The position numbers and the translations under genes were made by a program. The notes below the pieces were generated by a model. That model saw only the letters and a program-made list of their open reading frames with translations, was not told where the DNA came from and did not search any database. From NCBI RefSeq assembly GCF_036785885.1, contig NC_092323.1, forward strand, positions 19,166,501 through 19,230,500: 64,000 nucleotides of DNA, given 5' to 3'. This stretch comes from Coffea arabica. Taxonomy: Eukaryota > Streptophyta > Magnoliopsida > Gentianales > Rubiaceae. Of the stretch, positions 12,079 to 24,100 are shown piece by piece. Position 1 is the stretch's first letter. Every line of letters begins with the position of its first letter.

Positions 12079-13314
12079 CTAGGGGAAAAGCCTGCGCAAT
12101 GCGCAGGAATGAGTACCTGTGTTGTAATTTGTTAAGCATCATAAGATTAAGAAAGTAAAAAATACTATCAATATTGGTAAGAAAATGAGAAAGTATAGTG
12201 ATTTTTAAATGCACAAATAGAATCAAACACATTAATTTTGTTTAGTGGAGAAAAGTAACCAAATGGTCATTTAATCACATAATCATAAGTTAGTAGGAAT
12301 TTTCACAAAATTTACGAGCAAACATTGACAAAAATTTGAATCAGTTTCGTCATTGCAATTATAATTATTAGAAACAAAATCAAACCATATTTTGCAGTAC
12401 TTTCCTTTGTTACTAAAGGATTATGAAATTTCAGTACAATAATAAATTCAGCATGCTACAAAGAAATTGATCCTCCACAAACAATTCGAGACAACTTCCA
12501 TTTGCTATCATGAAATTCTAACTGAATATGAGGCGAATTGATCTTGCAAATGTTATTCTTTTGTAATATTTTATCCCAACCCTATCAATAAAAGCAGAAA
12601 GTCATAATCAATCCACTTATATTAAAATAAGAGAAATTGAAGGAATATAAGATCTTAACGAAGGAGCTAAAGATGTAAGAGTAAAGTATAATTTATCAAA
12701 TAAAAATCTACTGATATATAAGGTACAGTAAATAAGGTAATTTTCATCTTAGACCAATGCCAATTGCTATCAGCTCAAAAAAAAAATTACTAAAAGATAA
12801 TATTATATCTCTGCAAATTACTACTTACAATATCACATCACTAAAGCAAAAATTATTATGAATCAAGAACATAAGGTATACAAATAAGAAAGAGAAAAAG
12901 AAAGAATTGCAGACCTTCAATAAGAAGAAACATAGAGTAAGAAGAGGAAAAACTAGATAAAATAAAAGAAGATAGATAAAGTTATAAACTAAGATGAAGG
13001 AGGAACAAATAGCCGGTTACAACCATAACAGCTATTCGGGCAACTTAAAGGACCGATGCACATTAATTTGTAACTATTGCAATTTAAACCATTCTTGAAG
13101 TAAGCAACATGGAGGTTACAATTGGAATTTTCCAAACAATAGCTAAAGGCCAAAAAAAATAAATGAACAAGCAAGAATGCAGCCAGCCATTGCACCAACC
13201 AAAAAAATAGTGTGCTGCCAGCACTCCAAATTATTAAACTACCCTTGGATGAGGCAGATGAAATTTGTGACAGACTACCCACGAAAGTGCTTTCTATATA
13301 TATGTATGTATAGA
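12079..13314 (-). mobile_element. Helitron-like element, minus orientation (5' end tentative)
   Basis: The plus strand reads A|CTAG at 12078/12079, then a short spacer, then the perfect hairpin CCTGCGC-AAT-GCGCAGG at 12091-12107. This is the exact layout of a Helitron 3' terminus on the minus strand (hairpin, about 8 bases, CTAG, host T). The hairpin sequence differs from the one at 3463, so this is a different family. A candidate 5' start on the minus strand, TCTATACATACATATATATA, begins at 13314, but the base before it is G rather than the usual A. The interior is AT-rich with no Rep/helicase coding. Confidence 0.5.
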
Positions 13315-13410
13315 CGTTTCAATTGATCTTAGTTTATTAGAATAATTAAAAGTAATGGCATCCAATAACAGACATTGTTTATACCCTATTCACAATTTAA
13401 TTGTACATAC

Positions 13411-13462
13411 GCCTATATATATATACGTGTGTATGTATGTATGTATGTATATATATATTTGT
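13411..13462. repeat. TA/TATG microsatellite cluster
   Basis: Mixed TATA and TGTATG repeats. A similar CA/TATG/TG cluster lies at about 15067-15142 and another at about 42060-42120. Confidence 0.85.
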
Positions 13463-14324
13463 GACTAGCATGGACTAGCATAGCCAGTGGCCCACCGAAG
13501 GATGATGCATTTGTAGTTTTGAAATTGGTTATGGAATGAGTTGTGTTTTTAAACTTTTAGTTATATTTCTAATAGATGAGAAATAAACTACCATTCAATC
13601 ATCAACAACAAACCAAGCAAAGTTAAAAAAAAAAAAAAAAGCCAGTCTATGGTAGTTAAACTTTAAGTGGAACATGTATTTAGAGAAGCAAATTCAAGTT
13701 AGCTCAAGTCAAAATGTAGGCCATTCATATATGACATTAAAGTGATAGGGTAATAGATCATAATATTATAGGGCAATGTTCCCTTCCATATTGTTACACC
13801 CTTCTATCCAAATGCAATAAAAAGGGAAAAATTAATCAAATTATTGGTGATTTTCTATCCATGCAACATTTATTTTGTGTTGTGGATGCAAATAAAACAA
13901 CTAAAACAAATAGAAAATTCCCTTACCAAAGAGCACCGTGAGCACCAGTTGATTAATACTAGTTGTGAGCACTTTTTCTCCGAGAAAGAAACCTGTGCCT
14001 AAAAGTTTCCAAAGCCTTATCGAGGTTATGCTTTTCATCTAAAACCAAACACTGAGGAACAACAAAAGAATCTGAAACCGAAGAAATCAAAAAGACCCAA
14101 ATTGAAGATTGCAGGCAATTAAGGCTTCAACTCATATTGTAAGAGTGAGATAGCTGTCTGAGTGCCTTCCCAATTTTCTGGCTCATTTAATTGAAATTGA
14201 AACGGTTAAATTAGTGGTAAATTAATGTAAGGGTTAAATGTGTCCATAGAAAATTACTAAAAGCTGTATGTATTTGTACCATATGCATCACTGATTTCAA
14301 CCAAGCACTCATATTCCTAAACCG
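13463..14324. other. AT-rich intergenic DNA, no gene seen
   Basis: I see no coding, tRNA-like or terminal-repeat signal here beyond short A-runs. Confidence 0.45.
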
Positions 14325-14337
14325 ACCCTCCATGGTT

Positions 14338-14428
14338 TTTTTTTTTTTTTTTTTTAGTGTAAGCAGAAGGACTCGAACTCGAGACCTCTCACTTACACTC
14401 CCTCCCCCGTACCACCCAACCCAACCCA
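14338..14428 (-). mobile_element. tRNA-derived SINE, minus strand, with 13-bp target duplication
   Basis: The body starts with a T-run (14338-14356, the poly-A tail on the minus strand). On the minus strand it contains GAGTTCGAGTCC, a B-box-like pol III promoter motif, and ends CTTACACT before the A-tail. It is flanked by ACCCTCCATGGTT at 14325-14337 and 14429-14441, a perfect 13-bp target-site duplication. The tail and B-box region resemble the SINEs at 41193 and 58800. Confidence 0.85.
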
Positions 14429-14797
14429 ACCCTCCATGGTTAAACATATACCAAAACACACATGTCAAGTGGTCAATTACAGATGACAATTGTTAGTGAA
14501 AGTAGTGTTAAAACAACAAATCAATCAAAGAATACCAAGTCAGTTTAAGTTGTCCACGTGACATTTTTTGGTGAGGGTAGTCTTAAATTTTTAGATAGTA
14601 GTTGGATATATGTATGTATGTATTAGTGGTTACGCTAATACTTTGGAGAGTTCATGTGGCTGACACATGCTCATTTGCTCCCATATTTAATGAGGATTAT
14701 GGAGTTCCACTGCCTTATATTTGTAATCATGCCATTGTGCCCTATTGACAATTTGTTGGTTTTGGTTTGGTTACTTTGACCGGATAGTTTAATTTTA

Positions 14798-15660
14798 ATG
14801 AATAATTACAATTTATTTCTTAACATATATTTTAATTTTTAGTTTACCCCCTAGCCCTTTTTTATTGTCAACTACCCTTCTATTATGTTGAAATTTGTTT
14901 TTCTTTTTACTTATCTCTTTTCATTTCTATTTAAATTATTTTTCTTTTTTCAAATTCCTATTTTTGAGCTAATAAAAGAATTTCTCTATCCAGTAGTTTT
15001 ATTTTCTAAAATTTGTATTGGCCCAAAGAATGAAATTCTAATTGATTTTATGTTCTACTATTTTATACACACACACACACACATATGTTCTACTATTGTA
15101 TATGTATGTATGTATGTGTGTGTGTGCGCCTATATATATATTTGTATAGTATCTATATTAGTTTGTCTCTCTTCCATATAATTTGTCAATTACAAAAAAT
15201 TACATGCTAATTAGTTTCATCAATTTTTTCAATCTAAGAAATTAAAGGCAAAAATGTTTATTACATATCCTTATAATTATACAATTCAAAATAGGTTACT
15301 CATATTTTTGCAATCACCTTCACATGTGATTAATTTAACATCCTTTTATTCTCTTTTCCTCAAATAGATTTTTGCTTGTCATAATATTTTCTTTACCATT
15401 TATCCTAAAGTAATTAAATATTAGTATATTCCCTGATAAAACTACTTCTCTCATGTGATACTATACCACCATAATTGGAGTGCTCAAAATTGCACCATTG
15501 GTAATGATTATTTGGGAAAAGAAAGAAGAAAATAGAAAAAAATAAAAACCTAGCATGATAGAGTAGTTTTATCCCTCAGGTGGTGAAGTGACAAAAAATA
15601 AAGATTAGGGAGTAAAGTGAAATCAGGTTACATCTTAAGGGATGAATTGTAATTACCCCT
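14798..15660. mobile_element. Degenerate long-TIR element (MITE-like)
   Basis: The left arm (from about 14798, TAATTACAATTTATTTCTTAA, with TTTACCCCCTA downstream) is the imperfect reverse complement of the right arm (to 15660, TTAAGGGATGAATTGTAATTA preceded by TAGGGAGTAAAGTGAAAT). The loop holds a CA/TATG microsatellite. The ends and target duplication are eroded. The style resembles the better-preserved Mutator-like MITEs elsewhere in the window. Confidence 0.5.
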
Positions 15661-16265
15661 AATTTCAATTATCTAACTAAATGTAGAGCAAAAGCTCTTG
15701 ATGGTTTGTATGATTGACAAGTGTCCATTCCTTCTTCAAATTTAATGACAGTTTGGTGTTCAATAGTTTTTTATTAGCAACTTTACCATTGTCCTCAAAT
15801 GACAATTACTTGATCTTTAACTTGGTTTTTTTGGACAAGTTTTTCTATATGGATATTTTTAGTTAGTTTAGGACCCACACATGGTTAAGTCATATATGTG
15901 TAGGTGGAAAAAAAAATTTAGAGCATACTTACAACAAACTTAAGCAGTTTAACCCTTTTTGTATTGGTTTAAAGCTCAATCAATCTCTCAAATTTAAGAT
16001 CAATTTAGTATTAGATTTTAAATATTTTGGTTTTTGGTGTGAATACATAGTAGAAATTTATTAGTGTGAATACATTGTAGTAGGCAATAACCTTAATATA
16101 TATATATATATTGACAGACACACACAGACACACCAAAAGGTGATTATATCCTCCCTATCATTGTCAAGCCTTCAAGATAATTGCTGTTTCAATTTTTGAA
16201 TCTAAAATTTGAGCATCTAATACAGATAGAGAAATTAAACAACATTTATTTCTTTTCTTTTTTTT
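15661..16265. other. AT-rich intergenic DNA, no gene seen
   Basis: Only short TA and CACAGA microsatellites near 16096-16132 stand out. Confidence 0.45.
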
Positions 16266-17290
16266 GGTTATGTCTATCCCTCTTCTCTAGTTTCATTTAT
16301 CAAGATTTCATAAATCAAACTCATGGAACCCTGTATTTTGTTTACTTTATAGGGCTCAACATTTTTTTTTTTTTTTGGTTATGCCTAGGGATGGCAACGG
16401 GGCGGGGTTGGGGCAGGGGACCCCTCCCCCATCCCCCGCCCCCCTGCCTACAAACTCCCCCCGCCCCTGCCCCATCCCCCGTCCCCCGCTCCCCCCGGCC
16501 CGCCCCGCTTCCCTCGCGGGTGCCCCCGCAGGGCTAATAAAAATTTGTTATAAAATTTTATTATGGTTAAATTTTAGCAAATAATCAAGTACTAAAATAT
16601 CAACACATCATCAAATTATTATTCATTGTAATTTTACAATTGAAACTTATAAAAACAATCAAATAAAAATTATTTGAATACAATCCAACATGATGAAATA
16701 AATATAACTAAAGTAGTCAAGTTTTCACTTTTGGCACAAATACAATCATTAATTCATTATTCTGCTTGTGCTTCTTTTAAGAAAAAAATGTTATTGTATT
16801 AAGTGTAATTAGAGATTTAATATAAATGTATTAGTAAATTTAGTATAACCAATTAATAATTTGTATTAGTACACATATATAATTATTAATATAATTAATA
16901 ATATCAATTATATTATATATACTAATAGACATTATATAATACATATAACTAATAATATCATTATCATAAGTTTGTAACTAATTAAATTATATATTATATA
17001 TATAATTATATATATTTTTTATATATTTATTTTTTTAAAGCGGGTGGCGGGGCGGGGGAGTGTACCCCCGCCCCCCGCCCCGTTTCTAAGCGGGGGAGGG
17101 GGGGAGGGGAAATTCCCCCCGCCCCCTCCCCAACCCCCTCCCCATTAGCCCCCAGCGGGGCGGGTGACCGCAATTGCCATCCCTAGTTATGCCTATCCCA
17201 CTTCTCTAGTTTCATTTATCAAGATTTCATAAATCAAGTTCATTGAATCCCATGATTTGTTTACTTTACACGGCTCAATATGTTTTTTTC
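16266..17290. repeat. About 115-bp direct repeat split by a hAT insertion
   Basis: GGTTATGTCTATCCC onward (16266-16375, through CAAGATTTCATAAATCAA and GTTTACTTTATAGGGCTCAA) is repeated at 17186-17290. The hAT element sits exactly at the start of the second copy. Removing it restores two adjacent copies, so the duplication predates the insertion. Confidence 0.8.
16386..17185. mobile_element. Non-autonomous hAT-type element, 800 bp
   Basis: The element starts TAGGGATGGCAA and ends TTGCCATCCCTA, a perfect 12-bp terminal inverted repeat. It is flanked by an exact 8-bp duplication, GTTATGCC (16378-16385 and 17186-17193), the hallmark of the hAT superfamily. Each end carries an extended block of about 130 bp of G/C homopolymer-rich sequence (GGGGCGGGG and the complementary CCCCGCCCC runs). 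The blocks face each other around an AT-rich core of about 520 bp. No transposase is encoded, so it must be moved in trans. Confidence 0.9.
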
Positions 17291-18126
17291 TTTTAACTTT
17301 GAGGTTGATATAGATTAATTCATAGAAAAAGGAGTTTGATGTTGTATTTCCCATCTGTAAGACTGTTAAAAAATTTAAACATTATTTATGGACTAATGCA
17401 ATTTAACTTTTGCCTAGGACATTTAGTAGTTCTGCTTTTGTTTCTCAATGTACTCATTTCATTTTGAAGCAGACTTGGAAGACCTTTTTATTTTTATTCT
17501 TTTTTCTTTTAACGGTTTTCGTTGCCTAGGTAGGTAATCATAATCTTTTTTTTTTTTGGTTTAAGTTATGGGTTTCAAATCCCTTCTTCAAACCTCTTTG
17601 ATGCCCCAAGCAACTTAATTTCGTAATTACAGATTTGAAATCCATTCCTTTGAAATTTAGCCCTAAATCCAAATTCTTCTACCCAACTCAAGTAACTCAA
17701 TTTGGAGCAAACAAAGTCCAATGTTGTATCAAGGGCCCTGTAAATTTGGCACAAACAAAATCTTTCTATGGAATTAATCCGAAATTGTACTGCACCACAT
17801 GAACATAAGAAAGTAGAGAGGAGTCTGATCAGATACCAAGGGCTCCTTAATACCAATGCAGGTAGAATTACAACATATATGTACTAATATTTAGCATACA
17901 ACTTAGAAAATGCAGCATAAGAACTAAACGAGATTCCATCCAACATCTAGTGGCACTTTAGGCAGGACAAAGAAATGGTTTTAATCCAATTTTACTTTGC
18001 TGGATACAAAACCATCATCTAAACAATATTTCATTTACAACAGAGGCTTACAAGGTGCTTGCAATGGCAATTGCATCCGCGATGAATTGAGTCAAGTTTT
18101 GAAACCATCTCTTGAGCTTCAAGGTA
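17291..18126. other. 3' flank of SRT2
   Basis: This lies downstream of the minus-strand SRT2 stop codon and probably includes its 3' UTR near the gene. The minus-strand open frame at 17575-17856 has no recognisable domain and I do not call it. Confidence 0.45.
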
Positions 18127-21100
18127 CTATGAATAAGGAACAGGGACACTAAGGGATCCAGTGTTAAGCAATCTTGGCAGTATCTGCAAGATAGATGCAT
18201 CAACATCAGAAAAGGTTTAATGCCATATGAGACTCTGTTCAGAAAAATGTGATTTAACTGAAACCTTACCTCACCAAGTCGAGCATTGATTTTTAAAGGC
18301 ACAAATTTATCAGCTCGTGTCTCGCCAAGGTTTACAATTGCAGTAGCAGCACCAGCTTCATGAGCAGCCCTAACAAATAAGACCAAAAAATAATCTTTAT
18401 ACATCCCTTATTGAAAAGGGATCTTTGTGGAAACTGTCCCATAACCGTCTTTTAATACATGACCTCTTTATTCAAATAATAAACACCCGTGCATAAAATC
18501 TAATTGAAAATGATACTCTTAGCAATTTCAAAAAGACATCGTAATGCCAATTAGAAAAAAGAAAAAGAAACTGAACCAGAAAACAGAGACCCTTATAAGC
18601 ACCAGTTTAAATTTAATGTTCATAAGTTTGGGTTTTAGGACTTCATAATGAATATCTATACCACAGCATGGCAGCAACAGACGAAAATCTTGAGTTCATA
18701 CTTGGCTTATTGTATGGAATTATAGAGATTGAATGAGAACAATGTCTAAACTGAGAATGGATTCCCTCCAAATGAATTACTAAATCCAAAAAATGCAAGA
18801 ACAAAGAGAACATATCAGACATCTCATGTGGCAAACAAAAAGGAGGGGAAATCTATTAGTAACTGCTGCAGAAGCTGCCAAAAAACAAAGACCTATAATC
18901 AAGTCGACAAATAAACAATACAAAAAGGTTGATGAAGACCAGACCAAAAGATAGGGGCATAACTAACAAACCAAACCTTATTAGGAAAGGATCTGCCAGT
19001 CTTGAAATGGGTATCTTTCAAGCCAAAACACATACCAAATGCAATTATACTTCAGATACTCTTGGACTTGAGCTCAAGTCCAACACCCCAGTTGCAGCAT
19101 ACACAAGCATGATAGCAAATTTAGGCACATACAGGACAAATTTCAAAGCACAAATTTAGTCCACTTTTCCATCTGATGCAGTACCAAGGAAATGTGGATA
19201 AAAAAGGATATCAGATACTTGGCTCCGGAAAGTAGGACAAACTGTGGATAGGAGAAGGAAAAGTAGGAAAGAAGGAAGAAGAAAAGAAAGAAAAAGAATT
19301 ACCAATTCCAAACAAGTCTCCACAATAATTTTTCACTCATTCTGGACCAGCATAACTTCCATTGGACAAGGCACTGATTAGGATTCTAAGCATTAGGATG
19401 AGAATTTACTTATATTAGACTTTTATTTTATAGCTGCAAGTCAATATATAATCAGGTTTTGCTCGCGTTGCACATCAGCTTTTAAAACTTAAAAGAATAT
19501 CGTCCGTTCTACAAGTTTTTTCATGTAAGTATCCAGGCGTTGGGCTAATTTACCTAACCAGAACAATGTCTTTCACCATTTTGCTTTCAAGCCCATAAGC
19601 GGGCTAATTTACCTAACCAGGACAATGTCTTTCACCATTTTGCTTTCAAGCCCATAAGCTGGTCATGCACCAAAGCTTTCCCTAGTCTTCTCAGGCTTCT
19701 GTCTGCATCAGAACATTCCAAGCTTCACCTAAATCATACTTAGAAAGATGGCAAGGCTTGGACCTGGGACACCAAATAGAGTAAGTGAACTTAACAGCCC
19801 TAAGCAAACTTAACAGCCAAGAAAATGAGATGCTAGAGAGCGTAGGACGCCAGATTACACTCATAGTTTCTCACAATATATCAATTACATGAAAAGCCCT
19901 CATGAAACTGATACAGAGACCTACTTTAGCTTTGGTTCAAATCACAAAATCACCAACAACAAACATTGAAGCCATTAGAGGGCACATTAACTGCTATCGA
20001 CACCTTCCTTTGGACTAAAAGCTTCTCTTTTATGATATAATCCTAGTTGCTGAAGCCTTCGATCATTCTTGCTGGAGAGATTCTATACAGGAATAAATCA
20101 ATGCCCAGACATAAATAAGACTTGAGTTTCACTGCCTGCAGGGAGAGATGCCCTTTTTCATCCAAGAAGATCAATGGCAACTAGCATTTAAACTATATAT
20201 CCCTCAAAACTCTCTTACACAAACTCCAATGTTACATAGGCATTAGCAACAGAAGGGAACTCCCAAGAGAACTAGATAGTTTCATCACTGAAGTTGAAAT
20301 GTATTGCCTTAAACCATGTAGAAGCTGAATAAGGGTTGAGCGTTTGCTTAATATGAGACTTCCCGAGTGGGAGTTGCTTTGCTTTACTTCAAAATTTTTC
20401 TCTGGGAGAGTGGAAAAAAAAGGGTCTTTCCATTGAAATTTTAAGAGCTAAGCAACTATTTAATATTGAATATTGTTTACCAGGGAAGGTACATTTCTTT
20501 ACATATAATCAGGATAGAGCATTCTCGTTATCTTAAATTTGTTTTTGAATATGTATTGCTATCAGTATCAACCTAATACATAGCTCTTTGCAATTAATAT
20601 GTATCAATCTTGAGGTAAGCCGCTTCATCCATTGCTTAGCCTGTTGGAGTCTTAGAGGAATCCATGTGTTTAGGGTCTTATATGGGGCAAACCACACAAG
20701 CAAGACGAAGCTCAAGAGTGAAGATATTGAGTCTGAAAGCCTGTATAGTACCTGGAAAGGCACTAAGATAGATTTCTTGCTGTGAGAGGGGTCTCTATAA
20801 GAAATATTTTTTTCTCTTTCTAATCTTTTTTCTTTCTGGGTAAATAGGCCAGCAACTGGGTAAAAGACATCTTAGGAAAGCATTCACTTCCACCCTTTCC
20901 TTGAAAGGAATTTATTCTTATCCTGGCCAGTAAGCAGGGTCAAAGGATGAGGCAGGGGAGTTGTTGTGCGCTTTCTACTAAGACAAATAGCAGCAACATA
21001 CTTGAAGCTCTATCCCTAAGACATGGATTGTAGTATTGAGCTCCATGTGCAGCTAAGACATCACTTGAGACAATTTTTACCACCCAAACTGACATCTGGC

Positions 21101-24100
21101 TGCTGATTTCTAGCACCCAAACTGATGCATGGTTGCTCATAAATCTCTAGGTCCTGCCTGGCTGAAATCTGTTCAGTGGACTTCTCGATGTTTGAAGTTA
21201 TTTGGCTATTTATCTTAAAGCTAAAGTATGGACCAAGAATGCAATTATACTCACAAGCAGCAATCAACTCACAAACATGTTTAAAGAACAAAAGATCATC
21301 TAATGCAAGTATGTTACAAGGAAGAATATAAACTAGTTCAGCTTGTGTAAACAGAAAAATTCCCTTACCTTGGTCGAGCTAAGTCAAAGGTGAGAACCAC
21401 TTTTATCTCAATTTGCATAGCAGGTTAATCGATTAACACGTAATTATAATTCATTGAATTGCATATTTTATTTCAAATCCTCCAAATATTTGTCAGCCAC
21501 AATATTGATAAGTTTTCTTTGTGTCCTATAATGACCCACTTAAATATGTGGTTACTGCAAAAAACTTGCTGAACATGATCATCTTGCCTCCATCCCCCTC
21601 TTTGTTTTTTCAATAACAAAAAAAATAGAATAGTAAGATTAAACAATTCTCACCTAATAAGACGGAAAGCAGACATAGTCATCAAAGATGAGCCAAGCAC
21701 AAGAAAAGCATCACATCTCTTTGCAGCTTCCATGGCTGTGTCAGCTCTATCCTTTGGGACATTATCACCAAAGAAGACAACCTGCAGAAAGTTAAATACA
21801 TTAGACATTAAGATGAATATAGACATTCTAGTTCCAGTATATGTCAACCAATAAAAGATGGTTATGCAAAGTAGCTAAAAGAAAAGAATAGATAAGACAA
21901 GCATTTAATTGAGATAAAACATCATCGCCAAATGAAATCAAGGAAAAACAAGAATAATTCATCCAAAGAAGTAGAATGAAACATACAAGGCAAAGTTAAA
22001 ATTATGAACCAGCAAGTCCCGGTAATGTCAAGTACACCGATAAATTTGTAAACAAAGTACTGTATGCATCTGAAGTATTATACACTCAAGATTTACCAAA
22101 AATCTAGCTCAACATTGTTTTAGCAAACTGGGGAACCATTTGATACATCTGGAAACTAAATACTGTCCATTTTGTAGACTTTTAACTTCATGAAAACATT
22201 CTGTTTTATTTTTTTTGGTTTTGTAGATTTTTAACCTCATGAAAACATTCTGTTTTATTCTTTTGGCGTGTCCATTGTGATTATTATGGTATTTGAGAGA
22301 TTTAACAGCCACATTGATACACGATAGGAGATTATGTCAATCCAGTGGACTGAATTCTGGAAAGTGTGGCTTACCTGGCCTACATCTAACTATTCTATCA
22401 ATGACAAAACCTAAGTGCTCCTGCCACACAATGTTTTCCTTTGTTGCTGAATCCAAATCTCCACTTCCTTTAAATAACGTGTTGAGAGAGAGAGAGAGAG
22501 AGAATAAAAGGTTTCTTTTTACATGCCAATTTAACAGAATGCGCAGCTTCTTACATTCAAATTTGAATTGACAAATAGCATACCAGCCTCTATTCTGCAT
22601 GAAACTTGCAGGAACCTGAGCAAGTTGACAGACAAATCTTTTTGCATTGCTTCACAATGTAGAAGTTTTTACCATTTCAAAAAAATAGGTAAATCTTTGT
22701 TGTAAACTTTACTTATAAATAGCACTGTGTTCTGATGCACTTATGAGGATGGAAAATGGTAATTTGTTGAGCTGGAGGCTTCAAAGATGCCTCTGTTCAG
22801 TATCCTGTCAGAATTTGTTTGCACAGGAAGGAAAAGAAGTGCAATTGAAGCAGTAGAAAGAACCTTGAGAAACAGCTTTCCTCTTTGTGGAACTGTTGGA
22901 ATATAAGCTATCCAAAATAACTCCCGATTTTATCTTCGCAGTAGAGATTCACAGACTCGCTATAAAATACATGGGGGCCATTTTAATGATGCCTCTTACC
23001 GAGAAATGTGCTACTCTAAAGATAAAAAGAAAGAGGAAGAAATGACAATGTGAGATCCTTTCCAATTGCATCTCAACCTTAATGATGCAAGTGCAAGAAG
23101 GAGCATGTAAGGTTAATAGGTTAATCAACATCTATTGTCCTTACTACGAATATATACCAATTAAAATGTGAAAACAGTTGAAGCTAATAGCAAATATTTA
23201 TCAAGAGAAAGGAAAAAGGAATTCATCCAGTAATCTGGCATCCAGTCTTTGTGAAACTAATTAATTTACCAGTTGAATGGAACTTTCTATTTAATAAAAT
23301 CAAATGTTTAGGCTCGAATACAATTTAGTTTACAAAGACAATTTCTGTACTCTCCACCTACCGAAAACAAATTTCTGTACTCCCATTTCTATATCTGTAC
23401 AATAAGAGCTCATCATTAGTTGAAAGAGAAACATATTAATCTAAGAATTCTTTGTTGTCCAAATGACAACTTCAGTACTTTCACAGATTATTTCAAGGAA
23501 TACAAGTGGAAATGTATTTTTCTGGGGCGAAAAGGCAAAATAGTTTTAGGCATTTATCTAATAAAATAAAAGATGAATGCGGAAAAACTTTTAGTTATCA
23601 TGTTTTTCATTAAACTCATGTGCTAGATCCAATTTCAAAAGACTTCTTCCTATTTAATTTTTTACTTTTTATTTTTCCATTTGTTTTCAGTAAGCACTGA
23701 TATAGTGTAAAGAAAGGATATATATCTCTTTGGAAGAATCTTTTTTGACCTTTAGGTAAATCAAGAGCTAAAACATTAAAATGTCAACTGCAAGTGCAAA
23801 TTTTTATTTGCTACCTATTATTATTTTTAGGTGACTTGCATGAACCCAGTGATACTCTCAATCCAGGAAAAATAACAATCCCACTAACATCATGTAAATG
23901 AGGAAATGGCTTACGTCAGGTTTTAAAATTCCATCACATCTCTGACAACTAGGAATATGAAATTCCTCCTCCCAGAATTTCTCATCAATTTCAACGTCGC
24001 CATCTGGCCTAATCTTCATACCAAAGCTCTTGTCGGAGACACTGTCATAGTCTAAACTTTCAATTGCAGCTGCCCACTGGCAAATAGCACAACATATTGA

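Noticed and set aside
16181..16584. Proline-rich open frames
   Set aside because: They translate the C-rich end of the hAT element and are not genes.
17575..17856. 93-residue minus-strand frame downstream of SRT2
   Set aside because: No recognisable domain. It may be 3' flank or UTR sequence open by chance.
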